Shown: positions 8,816 through 17,621, counted from the stretch's first letter. The stretch: DNA of 48,175 nt from an uncultured beta proteobacterium (GCA_903905735.1 CAIVHU010000189.1:1-48175), one strand, 5' to 3'. A program made the numbers and translations. Notes: generated by a model from the letters alone, not told the origin.

Positions 8816-9775
8816 TCAGGCCTCTAGAATGCTAGCGCTGTGCATAAAGGCCAGCGTCTCAGCAAAATCCACCACTCCCGCATCCGAGCCCAGACCACTG
8901 GCAACGAGGGCTGACACAGCAGATGCCAGTGTGCAGGCTTGGCGCAGGCCCCAGCCCTTTACCAGCGCTGCGATGAAGCCGCCACAGTAGCTGTCGCCGC
9001 AACCACAGGTGTCAGAGACCTGGACACGAAAAGCAGGCACGTGAAACGTCTCGCTTTTCGCCTGGATGTAAGAACCCTTTGCACCCCATTTGAAAATGCA
9101 GGTACCGGCACCCCGATCCAGAAAATAGCGTGCAGCATCCGCTGGCGACGATGTGCCGGAGAGAAAAAAAGCCTCCTCCATGGAGGGCATGAAGTAGTCC
9201 ACGTGGGGCAGCAGAGTGTCCAGCATGCCCCGCGTATGCGCGTTGGGCGCGATCAGGTCAAAACTAGTGACCAGGCCGCTCTGCTTGGCATGCTGCAACA
9301 GCCGCGCGCTCTGACCCTGGTCCATGGCCTTGAGTAGTCCCGTGCCACCGTGGTGCAGAAAGCGGGCGTCACATACGGCATCAAATTGGTCGTCTGCAAT
9401 AAACAAATCATCGGATGCGCCGCGCGCATGCAGGGCTGGGCGGCTTCCGTCAGGGCGGATGGGAAGAATGGTGGCGGAGGTGGCACTGCGCTGGCTTCGC
9501 TGCAGCATGGAGCAATCAATGCCCTTGCGCCGGTATACATCAGCGATGAAATCGCCTTTCTCGTCCTGCCCCACGCATGCCACGGTGGCGCAACGAATGC
9601 CCAGCTTGGCCGCATTCATGACTGCTCCCGCAGCCGTGCCGGCCGGGTTGAGACGAATCTCTTCAATAAAGGCTACACCGCCCCCTTCAGGAATCGCTGA
9701 TACAGGCCTGCCAGAAATATCCAGCGTGGTCAGGCCCACGAATACGGCATCGAACTTGGACAAGTTGGTTTCCAC
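8816..9775 (-). CDS. PfkB/ribokinase-family sugar kinase
   Basis: Cytoplasmic kinase, 319 aa if it starts at GTG 9775. The frame is open to a GTG at 9826, but those 17 extra residues are unlike the family, while FDAVFVGLTTLDI directly after GTG 9775 is a typical PfkB beginning. The catalytic segment DTCGCGDSYCGGFIAAL contains the anion hole and base Asp; the usual GAGD is GCGD here. Also typical are GGVAFIEEIRLNPAGTA and the sugar-binding glycines. It is the first gene of the operon PfkB-FGGY-dehydrogenase, transcribed away from the sugar importer at 10003. Substrate unknown. Confidence 0.87.
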   Translation of the reverse strand: METNLSKFDAVFVGLTTLDISGRPVSAIPEGGGVAFIEEIRLNPAGTAAGAVMNAAKLGIRCATVACVGQDEKGDFIADVYRRKGIDCSMLQRSQRSATSATILPIRPDGSRPALHARGASDDLFIADDQFDAVCDARFLHHGGTGLLKAMDQGQSARLLQHAKQSGLVTSFDLIAPNAHTRGMLDTLLPHVDYFMPSMEEAFFLSGTSSPADAARYFLDRGAGTCIFKWGAKGSYIQAKSETFHVPAFRVQVSDTCGCGDSYCGGFIAALVKGWGLRQACTLASAVSALVASGLGSDAGVVDFAETLAFMHSASILEA

Positions 9776-9877
9776 TCTATGGGCAAGAAATACATATATG
9801 CGCAGCGCATTGGCATGCAGCAGCACTCAGGGAAGTCTAGAGGCGCTAAGGCTGAAATGCTTACCCGGCCATATCCT

Positions 9878-9903
9878 GATTTCGAATATTCATATGCGAA
9901 ATC
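9878..9903. promoter_or_regulatory. Candidate operator in the divergent kinase/importer promoter region
   Basis: A perfect inverted repeat, GATTTCG and CGAAATC, with a 12-base spacer that itself contains GAATATTC. It lies between the PfkB start (9775) and the binding-protein start (10003), where both promoters must be. The shape suits a dimeric repressor. No regulator gene for it is seen in the window. Confidence 0.4.
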
Positions 9904-10002
9904 AATGTTTATGGAATGCGCGCTACAGATTTACATTCGGAGCCGGAAAGCGGTGCGTGCCTTGCAAACTGCAAAAGCTTTTTAACTAACGGCGATGGAA
10001 CT

Positions 10003-11004
10003 ATGAAACTCCAAAAAATTCGATCATCACGCACTCAGATGCCACTGGCACTTGTAGTGCTTGGTGCGGCTACAGCACTCTTGTCCGCAAGCGCCAACGC
10101 AGCCGAACTCTCGCTCAAGGGCAAGCGCATTGGCGTGGCCGTGGTGGGCACCCAACACTTCTGGGATCGCGAGGCCTTCAACGGTGCGGTGGACAAGGTC
10201 AAGCAGTTAGGCGGAACTGTGGTGCCGGTGGACGGCGGACGTGACAACCAAGTGCATGCCGACAACCACGACGTCTTGCTGGCCAACAAGGTCGATGCCG
10301 TGATTTCAATTTTGGGTGACGGCGCCGTGGAGTCCAAGTTCCAGGCGCTCAAGAAAGCCAACATTCCGATCTTCACCGTAGACCATCTTTCGCCCCTGGC
10401 TATCAACAACACTACCTCGGACAACTACTACATGGGCACCACCATTGCCCGCTTCCAGGCGGACTCGATTGGTGGCAAGGGCAAGGTCGCGGTGTTCAAC
10501 GCGTTTGAAGGCGCATTGCGCATATGCGGTATTCGTGTCGGTCTGTGGAAGTATGTGTTGCAGGACTATCCCAACATCACCGTCCTCAAGCCGGAGCTGG
10601 CTGAGGAATTTGCAAACTCGCCCGAGGACGCACGCAAGAAGACACTTGACCTGTTGAGCAAACACCCCAAGGGCAGCATTGACGCGATCCACGTCGGCTG
10701 CTGGGACCAGCCCGCCATTGGCGTGGTGCAAGCACTTAAAGAAGCCCATCGCACCGAAATCAAGGTTACCGCGTTGGACGCAGGCCCTGACACTTTGAAA
10801 ATCATGGCCGAACCGGGTAGTCCGTTTGTCGGCAATGTGGCGCAGCAACCGCGCAAGATCGGCTCAACAGCTGCTAACAATGTGGCGCGCTACTTTGCAG
10901 GTGAAACGCTGCTGCCGCAGACTTTTGTTGATGTCATCCCTGTCAATGGCGCGGAGCAGGCCAAGGCGGTTTACAAACAGCTCGGATACGGTATCTTGAA
11001 GTAG
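10003..11004 (+). CDS. Sugar-type ABC transporter periplasmic binding protein (RbsB/YtfQ group)
   Basis: 333 aa from ATG 10003. The frame extends upstream, but only this ATG places a Sec signal at the N-terminus (MKLQKIRSSR, hydrophobic core, cleavage after SANA). The mature protein begins AELSLKGKRIGVAVVGTQHFW, the beta-strand start of a family 4 (Peripla_BP_4) sugar-binding fold. Later it has DAIHVGCWDQPAIGVVQ and KVTALDAGPDT, corresponding to ligand-contacting loops of ribose/galactofuranose binding proteins. Cys residues occur at about 193 and 245, which is unusual. It is the first gene of a four-gene importer that diverges from the kinase operon, so it probably supplies the kinase substrate. 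Confidence 0.87.
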   Translation: MKLQKIRSSRTQMPLALVVLGAATALLSASANAAELSLKGKRIGVAVVGTQHFWDREAFNGAVDKVKQLGGTVVPVDGGRDNQVHADNHDVLLANKVDAVISILGDGAVESKFQALKKANIPIFTVDHLSPLAINNTTSDNYYMGTTIARFQADSIGGKGKVAVFNAFEGALRICGIRVGLWKYVLQDYPNITVLKPELAEEFANSPEDARKKTLDLLSKHPKGSIDAIHVGCWDQPAIGVVQALKEAHRTEIKVTALDAGPDTLKIMAEPGSPFVGNVAQQPRKIGSTAANNVARYFAGETLLPQTFVDVIPVNGAEQAKAVYKQLGYGILK

Positions 11005-11006
11005 GC

Positions 11007-12536
11007 ATGCAAGCGGGGATCCAACCTGGGCCGGTGTTGCTCCAGCTTCGGCAGATATCCAAGGCTTTCCCCGGTGTGCAGGCCCTTGACGGGGTCAGCC
11101 TGGAGCTCGCATGCGGAGAGATTCACGGCCTGGTCGGAGAGAACGGAGCCGGCAAATCGACACTGATCAAAGTGCTGGCTGGCGTCTATGCGCTGGACAG
11201 CGGAGCGGTGCGATTGGATGGGAAGGACTTGCCCGTGCTAACGCCCGCCCTGGTGCACGCGTTGGGCGTTCGCTTCATTCACCAGGAACTGCATCTGGTG
11301 CCGCATTTCACCGTAGCTGAGTCGGTGTACATGGGGCAGGAGGTGCAGCGCCGCTGGGGGTTGGATCGCAAAAGCATGCGTGCGCGCGCTCAGAAGTTTT
11401 TCCATGAGGTGTTGGACGCGCGGATCAATCCGGATGCGCTGGTGCGCGACCTGGGCATCGCCGAGCGCAAGCTGGTTCAGATTGCCCGTGCGCTGATCGA
11501 CGGCGCTGCGCGTGTGGTTGTATTTGACGAGCCAACAGCCCCCTTGCCCGGTGGCGAATCCGAGCATGTGTTTGCCGCCATCCGCAGTCTGCGTGACAAG
11601 GGTGTGGCGATTCTTTATGTGTCGCACTACATCGAAGAAATCACCAGACTGTGCGACCGCGTTACGGTGTTTCGCAACGGCCGTGACGTGGCCCGCTTCG
11701 ATTCGGTGAACGCAGCCAGTGCCGATGCCATTGTTCATCAGATGATTGGCCGCGAGATCGGCAACCTGTTCCCGCCGCACCGAGCGGTGGCGGGCGCGAC
11801 CCTGCTGGAGGTGAATGGCTTGGCGGATGGTGCCCACTTCAGCGAAATCGACTTGCATGTGGCACGCGGTGAAATTGTCGGAATTGCCGGCCTGCTGGGC
11901 TCAGGGCGCGAGGAGTTTACTGACACTCTGTTTGGCCTGCGTCGCCCTACGCAGGGCACGGTCCGGCTCGATGGCAAGTTGATGCGCCTTCACTCCCCGG
12001 CGGATGCAGTGGGACATGGCATTGCGCTGGTTCCGCGGGACCGGCGGCACGACGGTGTGGTGCTGGACATGCCGTTGGTGGACAACATCAACTTGGCCTC
12101 GCTGCAAGCCTGTACTACGCTGGGTCTGGAGAACCGGCGCGCGGCAAACGCCCGCGCCGCGCAGCAGACCGAGGCGCTGGACATACGGCCTCGTTCATTG
12201 CAAACCCCTGCGCGTTTGCTTAGTGGCGGCAATCAGCAGAAAGTGGTGCTTGCCCGCTGGCTGGCATCCGGACCGCGCTTATTCCTGCTGGACGAACCCA
12301 CGCTGGGGGTGGACGTGGGGGCCCGTGAGGAAATTTACGCTCTGGTGGCTGGTCTGGCAGGGAGCGGCGTGGGCGTCATCGTCTCGTCCTCGGACCTGAG
12401 CGAGCTTCTAGGTATATGCAGCCGTATCGTCGTTCTGTTCCGCGGCAGCGTGGTGGGTGAATATGCCGCAGCCGAACTGGATATCGCCAGCCTGATGGCA
12501 CTTACCACTGGCAGTGCTCAGGTCGCAACAGCTTAA
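11007..12536 (+). CDS. Sugar ABC transporter ATP-binding protein, double-domain (RbsA/YtfR group)
   Basis: 509 aa with two ABC domains in one chain. The first has Walker A GENGAGKST, the family-typical relaxed signature LGIAERKLVQIARAL and Walker B VVVFDEPTAPL. The second has the degenerate Walker A (GLLGSGREEF) that is normal in this family, signature [16 protein letters not shown] and LFLLDEPTLGVDVGA. It starts two bases after the binding-protein stop. The length matches RbsA. It energises the two permeases encoded next; ATP is hydrolysed mainly at the site formed by the intact Walker A of domain 1 and the canonical signature of domain 2 (family knowledge). Confidence 0.92.
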   Translation: MQAGIQPGPVLLQLRQISKAFPGVQALDGVSLELACGEIHGLVGENGAGKSTLIKVLAGVYALDSGAVRLDGKDLPVLTPALVHALGVRFIHQELHLVPHFTVAESVYMGQEVQRRWGLDRKSMRARAQKFFHEVLDARINPDALVRDLGIAERKLVQIARALIDGAARVVVFDEPTAPLPGGESEHVFAAIRSLRDKGVAILYVSHYIEEITRLCDRVTVFRNGRDVARFDSVNAASADAIVHQMIGREIGNLFPPHRAVAGATLLEVNGLADGAHFSEIDLHVARGEIVGIAGLLGSGREEFTDTLFGLRRPTQGTVRLDGKLMRLHSPADAVGHGIALVPRDRRHDGVVLDMPLVDNINLASLQACTTLGLENRRAANARAAQQTEALDIRPRSLQTPARLLSGGNQQKVVLARWLASGPRLFLLDEPTLGVDVGAREEIYALVAGLAGSGVGVIVSSSDLSELLGICSRIVVLFRGSVVGEYAAAELDIASLMALTTGSAQVATA

Positions 12537-12561
12537 CCGCGCTACACATTTTTATCTTTCC

Positions 12562-13533
12562 ATGACCACCTTGACCGCCCTGCATCGCCACGCTCTGCCT
12601 TCCCTGCCACTGGTGATATTTGGCGCCCTATTGATGTATCTGGCATTGCAGGCGCCGGTGCTTATGGAGCTCTACACCCTCAACCTGATCCTGCGGCAAA
12701 GCTTGCCCACGGTGGTGGTATGCCTGGGCCTGTCCGTGGTGGTGATGGTTTGCGGCGACGATGCGGTGGCCGGCGGCATTGACCTGTCGATTCCTGCCTC
12801 TGCGGTACTAGCCGCAGGCATTGTGGCCAGCCAGGTGGCCAACCACGGTACCCCGGTGGTCTGGGCCATTGCCTTGGCTTTCGCTGCGGCGCTGCTGGTG
12901 GGCGGTGTAGTCGCCACACTGGTAGTCACGGTCGGTATGACGCCGCTGCTGGCTAGTCTGGCCAGCTCGGTGGCGGTGCTGGGCATCACCAAATGGGTGG
13001 TGGACAACCGGCGTATCAATCTGTCGGACCCGTTGATCGTGTACCTGCGCGACGCAGAGGTTGCAGGCATCTCGGCGTCCGTGCTCTGGGTCTTGCTGGG
13101 CGTGCTGATGTTCTATTCTCTGCTACACCGCACGCGATGGGGCATGAACCTGCAGGCCGTGGGTGGCAACCGCGATGCAGCAGAGTTGTCCGGCATTGCA
13201 TCGAGCAGCCTCATCGCCCAGGCCTTTGTGCTGGCATCTGCCACTGGTGCCGCCGCAGCCTTGCTACTCCTAGCCAGAGGATCGGGCTTTACGCCGGGCA
13301 GCGAGGAAAACTTGTTGCTCGAAATGGTGCTGGCGACCTACTTGGGCGCAGCCTTTTCACCGCGCAGGGTGGTCACGCTGTGGGGTGCGGTGCTGGGAGC
13401 CGTGCTGGTGTCGGCTCTGTCGGTTGGCTTTAAGTCCATCGGGGTAGATATCTTCTGGACCGGCTGCATCAAGGGTGCGCTGATTCTGCTGGTGGTTGCA
13501 TCTTCGGCGTTAGTACGCAAGTCTGGGAACTGA
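12562..13533 (+). CDS. Sugar ABC transporter permease 1 (RbsC/YtfT group)
   Basis: 323 aa from ATG 12562, 25 bases after the ATPase stop; an upstream in-frame start would overlap the ATPase and adds only polar residues. It is very hydrophobic, with about eight to ten membrane segments. The conserved BPD_transp_2 element AGGIDLSIPASAVLAAGIVA lies near residues 73-92. Another family feature is RWGMNLQAVGGNRDAAELSGI, the cytoplasmic coupling helix. The pair of different permeases (this and 13540-14532) resembles the YtfT/YjfF arrangement rather than the RbsC homodimer. Confidence 0.9.
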   Translation: MTTLTALHRHALPSLPLVIFGALLMYLALQAPVLMELYTLNLILRQSLPTVVVCLGLSVVVMVCGDDAVAGGIDLSIPASAVLAAGIVASQVANHGTPVVWAIALAFAAALLVGGVVATLVVTVGMTPLLASLASSVAVLGITKWVVDNRRINLSDPLIVYLRDAEVAGISASVLWVLLGVLMFYSLLHRTRWGMNLQAVGGNRDAAELSGIASSSLIAQAFVLASATGAAAALLLLARGSGFTPGSEENLLLEMVLATYLGAAFSPRRVVTLWGAVLGAVLVSALSVGFKSIGVDIFWTGCIKGALILLVVASSALVRKSGN

Positions 13534-13539
13534 GCCACA

Positions 13540-14532
13540 TTGAGAAAGATTGTTGTGAACCTTAGATCCATTCTGGCGCAGCGTGGCGCGCTGGCCCGAC
13601 CACCGCAGGGCTTTTGGTCCTGCCTGATTCTGGGAGCAGTGTTTGCACTGTTTGCCTGGTCGGTGCCGCCCTTTCTGCAGGTGGAGAACCTGCGCAACAT
13701 TGTGGATGGTTCCGCCGTGCTGCTGATACTGGCACTGGGCATGACCCTGATTGTGGCCATTGGAGGCATCGACCTGTCGGTCTGCATTGCCTTTGACTTT
13801 GGTGCGGCTTTTGCCATTGTGGCGCTGAAGGACTACCAGGTGGCCTGGTACCTCGCCGTGTTGATCGGCATTGCTGGCGGGGTACTGGTGGGCCTGCTCA
13901 ATGCGGTGCTGGTGGTGCAGTTATCCATTAGCCCGTTCCTGGCGACACTGGGCACATTCTTTATTGGTAGTAGCGTTCAGCGCATCTTCACGCATGGAGG
14001 CGGACCGATCACTTTTCGCGAGGCGCCGCTGGAATTCCAAAATCTGGCGGTCGGCGTCTTCTGGGGTATTCCAGTGAAGGTGTGGATTGCTGCAGCCGTG
14101 CTGCTGGTATATTTTGTGCTGCTGGAGCGCAGCATCCTCGGCAAGCGCATTCATGCCATCGGCATGCAAAGAAGTGCGGCACACCATGCCGGCGTGCGTG
14201 TCGGTGCCACGCTTGTCGGTGCCCTTGTATTGACCGCTGCCACCAGCGCTTTGGGCGGCACCATCGCCTCGGCAAATATGCAGATGTTCACACCTATGGC
14301 CGGTTACGCCTACTTGCTCAATGCCATTGCGGCAGTTTTTATAGGCGCGTCGCTACGCGCCAATGGCAGACCCCACGTTATAGGTACGCTGGTAGGCACG
14401 CTGTTCCTCGGCATGGTGGCTAACGGCTTCAACCTGATGGGCCTTGAGCCCAACGAAAAAGCGGCGGCGGCTGGTCTGGTCCTGTTGCTGGCATTGGCCC
14501 TTTCAGCTTGGCAGCAGAGGAAGCATTTATGA
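13540..14532 (+). CDS. Sugar ABC transporter permease 2 (RbsC/YjfF group)
   Basis: 330 aa from TTG 13540, six bases after the preceding stop; GTG 13555, preceded by GAGAAAG, is an equally good start and would shorten it by five residues. About ten membrane segments are visible. It has the conserved IGGIDLSVCIAFDFGAAFA element and the coupling helix GKRIHAIGMQRSAAHHAGV. It is the last gene of the importer operon; a decayed ATPase/regulator remnant on the opposite strand begins about 70 bases downstream, so transcription converges there. No clear hairpin terminator is seen in the gap. Confidence 0.88.
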   Translation: MRKIVVNLRSILAQRGALARPPQGFWSCLILGAVFALFAWSVPPFLQVENLRNIVDGSAVLLILALGMTLIVAIGGIDLSVCIAFDFGAAFAIVALKDYQVAWYLAVLIGIAGGVLVGLLNAVLVVQLSISPFLATLGTFFIGSSVQRIFTHGGGPITFREAPLEFQNLAVGVFWGIPVKVWIAAAVLLVYFVLLERSILGKRIHAIGMQRSAAHHAGVRVGATLVGALVLTAATSALGGTIASANMQMFTPMAGYAYLLNAIAAVFIGASLRANGRPHVIGTLVGTLFLGMVANGFNLMGLEPNEKAAAAGLVLLLALALSAWQQRKHL

Positions 14533-14604
14533 ATAGCTGTTCGAAAGCCGGCGTGAATCGACGCATGACCGATGGGATTGGGCGGTCCATTCGCGCCCAA
14601 TAGC

Positions 14605-14904
14605 TCACAAGCAACGGAACTGCTTTCTCCATTCAGATGGGGCAATGCCAAATTGGCGCCGGAAGTGCAATCGGAGTGACTCCGGCAATCCGAAGCTGGC
14701 CCGTTCGGCAACAACATCTATTGATGTGCAGGCTGATTCCAGCAGACGCTGGGCATAAGCCAAGCGCTGTGCGAGGAGCCAAGGCAGAAAGCTCGTTCCC
14801 GTTAGCTGCTTGAACTGACGGGTGAAAGTGCGACTGCCCATCATGGCGCGCTCGGACAGGGAGTTCACCGAGTGCGGCAATTGAAGATTCCGGCGAATGC
14901 GGGT
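14605..14904 (-). pseudogene. Remnant of an AraC-family regulator (GlxA-like DNA-binding domain)
   Basis: Only the C-terminal double helix-turn-helix domain remains, about 85 residues. The first helix-turn-helix reads [18 protein letters not shown] and the second [18 protein letters not shown], ending in [20 protein letters not shown], which is characteristic of GlxA/FtrA-type regulators. The amidase-like sensing domain is missing. The frame runs upstream into out-of-frame ATPase sequence, so a start-to-stop frame of about 150 codons exists, but it is chimeric. It may once have regulated the mtn block or the importer. The exact 5' boundary is approximate. Confidence 0.7.
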
Positions 14905-15760
14905 TGCTGCGAATGGCGGCGATGATGTCGGCGCGGGCACCCACGTCCACACCCTGAAGCGGTTCGTCCGGCAAGAGCAGCAACTGCGGCTCCGACTGCC
15001 AGCGTGCCAGCACCACTTTTTGTTGGTTACCACCCGACAAGGTTTCCATCGGCCCATCGGCCCATCGGCACTGCGCGTATGCCCAACCGCTTGATGGTGG
15101 CCTGGGCTACCCTTCGTTCCACTGAAGGGCGCAACCTGTCACAGGGAAACCAGCGCCCAAATGGGGCAGGACAGGCTGGAATCACGCCAGCCTGCGGGCA
15201 TGAGCGAGCTGCGATGCCGGCCATGCCGACACCGGCTTCAATGGCCTGCCGTGGCGACTCCGCGGGGTAAGGCTTGCCATTCAATTGCACGCTGCCTGCG
15301 GCCAAAGTCTCTAGGCCGAAGAGGGCGCGCAAAAGGCGGCTTTTGCCAGCGCCCAAATTCCCGGTAGTGGCCACTACTTCGCCGTGCCGCATTTCCAGAT
15401 CAAAGGCCGGGCTGTGCGGTAGCAGGCGCACCCCGCGCAGTTCCAGCAGCACCGCGCCCGACGGCCTTCTGGCGTGAATGCGCGCGCTGTCGGCCGCGTC
15501 TTGCGCGGGTGAGGTTGGCGCATGGCGCACACCGGTCACTTCCATCTGCCCGGTATCCGCCTGCATGGAACCCGAGACCAGATTAACCAGCGTCGATTTA
15601 CCCGCGCCGTTGGCACCCATCAACGCGACGACTTCACCTGCTGCCACCTCCAATGAAACGCCAACCAGGGCCAGCGTCGCGCCGAAGTGTTTTTCAACCT
15701 GCGCAGGTGCAACAGTGGCGCGGTGACTGCTGCTGCCGGGTTTGTTGAGGGCTGGTTCAT
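14905..15760 (-). pseudogene. Decayed sugar-ABC ATP-binding protein gene, paralogue of 20485-21969
   Basis: Broken double-domain ABC ATPase directly downstream of mtnA (original ATG at 15760, 23 bases past the mtnA stop). Walker A GANGAGKST is intact. It matches the intact ATPase at 20485 almost segment by segment, for example RGVRLLPHSPAFDLEM against RGVRLLPHSPAFNLQV. Damage: a frameshift near 15700; an in-frame-looking deletion near 15488 that removes about 165 codons, from after SPADAA to before SARI of the intact copy; loss of the EDRHRSS region; a frameshift at an 8-base tandem repeat (15047-15069), after which [17 protein letters not shown] resumes in another frame; and truncation after ADIIAAIR, where AraC sequence begins. 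Confidence 0.85.
15047..15069. repeat. Short tandem repeat, unit CATCGGCC, 2.9 copies
   Basis: Three consecutive copies (the last lacking one base) of an 8-base unit inside the decayed ATPase, just before its second-domain signature. Because the unit is not a multiple of three, each copy changes the reading frame. It accounts for the frameshift between the two readable halves here. Slipped-strand mispairing is the likely origin. Confidence 0.8.
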
Positions 15761-15783
15761 GAGCATCTATTTGGTTTCGGGTT

Positions 15784-16884
15784 TTAAGCGCGTGCTTGCT
15801 CAAGCAGGCCTTGTAGACGCGGCAAATCCTGCGGCCCAAAGATGCCGCGCTCGGTGATGAACGAGGTCACCAGCCGTGCTGGTGTCACGTCAAAGGCCGG
15901 GTTGGCAGCTGCACTGCCGGGTGCTGCGACGCGCACCGAATGCAGCACACCTGCGCCATTCGGTCCCTGCACCTGAAGCACCTCGTCTGCGGCGCGCTCC
16001 TCGATCGGGATGTCGGCCAGACCATCGGCAATGCGCCAGTCCAGCGTCGGTGTGGGCAAGGCCGCATGGAAGCCCACACCGTTGTCGTGTGCGGCCAGGG
16101 CCTTGAGGTAGGTGCCAATCTTGTTGGCGGTGTCGCCGCGTGCACTGACGCGGTCGGCACCCACCAGGCACAGATCCACCGCGCCGCGTTGCATCAGGTG
16201 GCCGCCCGCGTTGTCGCTCACCACCGTGTACGGCACGCCATGCCAGCCCAGCTCCAGTGCGGTCAGCAACGCACCCTGGTTACGCGGACGGGTTTCATCC
16301 ACCCACACATGCACAGGGATGCCCTGGTCGTGCGCCCGGTAAATCGGTGCCAGTGCCGTGCCCCAGTCCACCGTGGCCAGCCAACCGGCATTGCAATGGG
16401 TGAGGATGTTGACGACCTCGGGGTGTCGCCGTGCGGCCCATGCGGCTTCGATCAACGTCAAGCCTTGCTGCCCTATGGCCTGGCACAGGGCCACATCCTC
16501 ATCGGCCAATTGCACTGCAAAGTCCAGTGCCGTAACGGGCCGCAACGCGGCTGGCGTGGGGCGCAGCAACTGCAGCGCCCGCTCGATGGCGTGGCGCAGG
16601 TTGACTGCAGTGGGGCGGGTGGCCAGCAGGCGCAGTGCCGCTGCCTCCAGTGCCGCGTCGGCCACGTCTGCGCGCAGCGCCAGGGCCAAGCCGAATGCGG
16701 CAGCCACGCCAATTAGCGGCGCGCCGCGCACGGTCATGTCGCGGATGGCGGTTTCCACTTGCGCAACGGTTTGCAACAGCGGCGTTTCAAAGGAAAACGG
16801 CAGCAGGCGTTGATTGATCACCCGCACGCCAACGCCTTCACTGTCCCACCAGATGGAACGGTAATGCCTGCCCTGAATCTTCAT
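15784..16884 (-). CDS. mtnA: S-methyl-5-thioribose-1-phosphate isomerase
   Basis: Converts 5-methylthioribose-1-phosphate to 5-methylthioribulose-1-phosphate, step two of methylthioribose salvage after MtnK. 366 aa, typical length, of the eIF2B-alpha/MtnA fold. Conserved elements include TVRGAPLIGVAAAFGLALA, THCNAGWLA with the catalytic Cys164, VDETRPRNQGA and VGADRV with catalytic Asp244 (counterparts of B. subtilis Cys160 and Asp240). Its ATG overlaps the mtnC stop (ATGA). It is the last intact gene of the mtnB-D-K-C-A operon; a broken importer ATPase gene follows 23 bases later, as if the operon once continued. Confidence 0.96.
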   Translation of the reverse strand: MKIQGRHYRSIWWDSEGVGVRVINQRLLPFSFETPLLQTVAQVETAIRDMTVRGAPLIGVAAAFGLALALRADVADAALEAAALRLLATRPTAVNLRHAIERALQLLRPTPAALRPVTALDFAVQLADEDVALCQAIGQQGLTLIEAAWAARRHPEVVNILTHCNAGWLATVDWGTALAPIYRAHDQGIPVHVWVDETRPRNQGALLTALELGWHGVPYTVVSDNAGGHLMQRGAVDLCLVGADRVSARGDTANKIGTYLKALAAHDNGVGFHAALPTPTLDWRIADGLADIPIEERAADEVLQVQGPNGAGVLHSVRVAAPGSAAANPAFDVTPARLVTSFITERGIFGPQDLPRLQGLLEQARA

Positions 16885-17621
16885 GCAAGGGCCTGAATGT
16901 GTAGTGCGCCAAAATCGGTCACGGTGGCAAAGCGGGGGTCAGGTACGGTGTCTTCGCGCACCACGTGCAACACCTGCAGGCCGGCGTCGCGTGCTGCCTC
17001 GAGTTCGGCTGCACTGTCCGAAAGGAACACGATTTGCTGGGGCTCCTGTTTCAATGCGTCGGCAATGCGGGTGTAGGAATGCGCTTCGGTCTTGGCTCCC
17101 ACGTCGGTGTCGAAGTGCGCCTCAAACAGGGGCAGCAGATTGCCATCCATGCTGTGCGAAAAGTACAGCCGCTGCGATTGCACCGAGCCCGAGGAGAACA
17201 CCGCCAGCGGCAGGCCTGCGCTGTGCCAGGCGTGCAGGGCCTTTAGTGCATCGGCATACAGATGACCCCGGAAAGCGCCACTCTCAAAGCCGCCACGCCA
17301 GACCAACCCCTGCAGCTTTTTGAGTGGCGGCGCCTTGCGGTCCTGCGCAATCCAGTCCAGCAGGGTGTTCACCGGGTCAGCGTTGGGCGTGCCCGACAGT
17401 TCGCGGGTGTCGGCCAGGGCCTGACGCACTACCGGGTCTTCGCGGTGCTGCGCCACATAGGCGCGCAGATGCTGGCTAGCATAGGGGAACATCACCTGCG
17501 TCACAAAGCTCTTGGATCCAATGGTGCCTTCGATATCCAGTAGTACGGCGGCGGCGCTACGCGTGAGCAAGCGCAGGGAGAAAGTTTCAGATACAACTGT
17601 TTCAGGCATGTGAGAGTTCAT
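16881..17621 (-). CDS. mtnC: 2,3-diketo-5-methylthiopentyl-1-phosphate enolase-phosphatase (E1)
   Basis: Bifunctional HAD-family enzyme that enolises and dephosphorylates the diketo phosphate made by MtnB, giving the acireductone used by MtnD. 246 aa from ATG 17621, with ATG 17609 as a second possible start. HAD motif I is LLDIEGT (Asp29, Glu31), followed by the MtnC-typical FVTQVMFPYA. Motif II is VFSSGSVQSQRLYF, and motif III/IV lies around VGAKTEAHSY and IVFLSDSAAELEAA. The start overlaps the end of mtnK by 20 bases and the stop overlaps the mtnA start. All motifs are intact. Confidence 0.95.
   Translation of the reverse strand: MNSHMPETVVSETFSLRLLTRSAAAVLLDIEGTIGSKSFVTQVMFPYASQHLRAYVAQHREDPVVRQALADTRELSGTPNADPVNTLLDWIAQDRKAPPLKKLQGLVWRGGFESGAFRGHLYADALKALHAWHSAGLPLAVFSSGSVQSQRLYFSHSMDGNLLPLFEAHFDTDVGAKTEAHSYTRIADALKQEPQQIVFLSDSAAELEAARDAGLQVLHVVREDTVPDPRFATVTDFGALHIQALA

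Noticed and set aside
15027..15839. A 270-codon frame as an intact short ATPase
   Set aside because: It starts inside mtnA, lacks the first-domain signature and half of the second domain, and its frame changes at the tandem repeat; it is part of a pseudogene.
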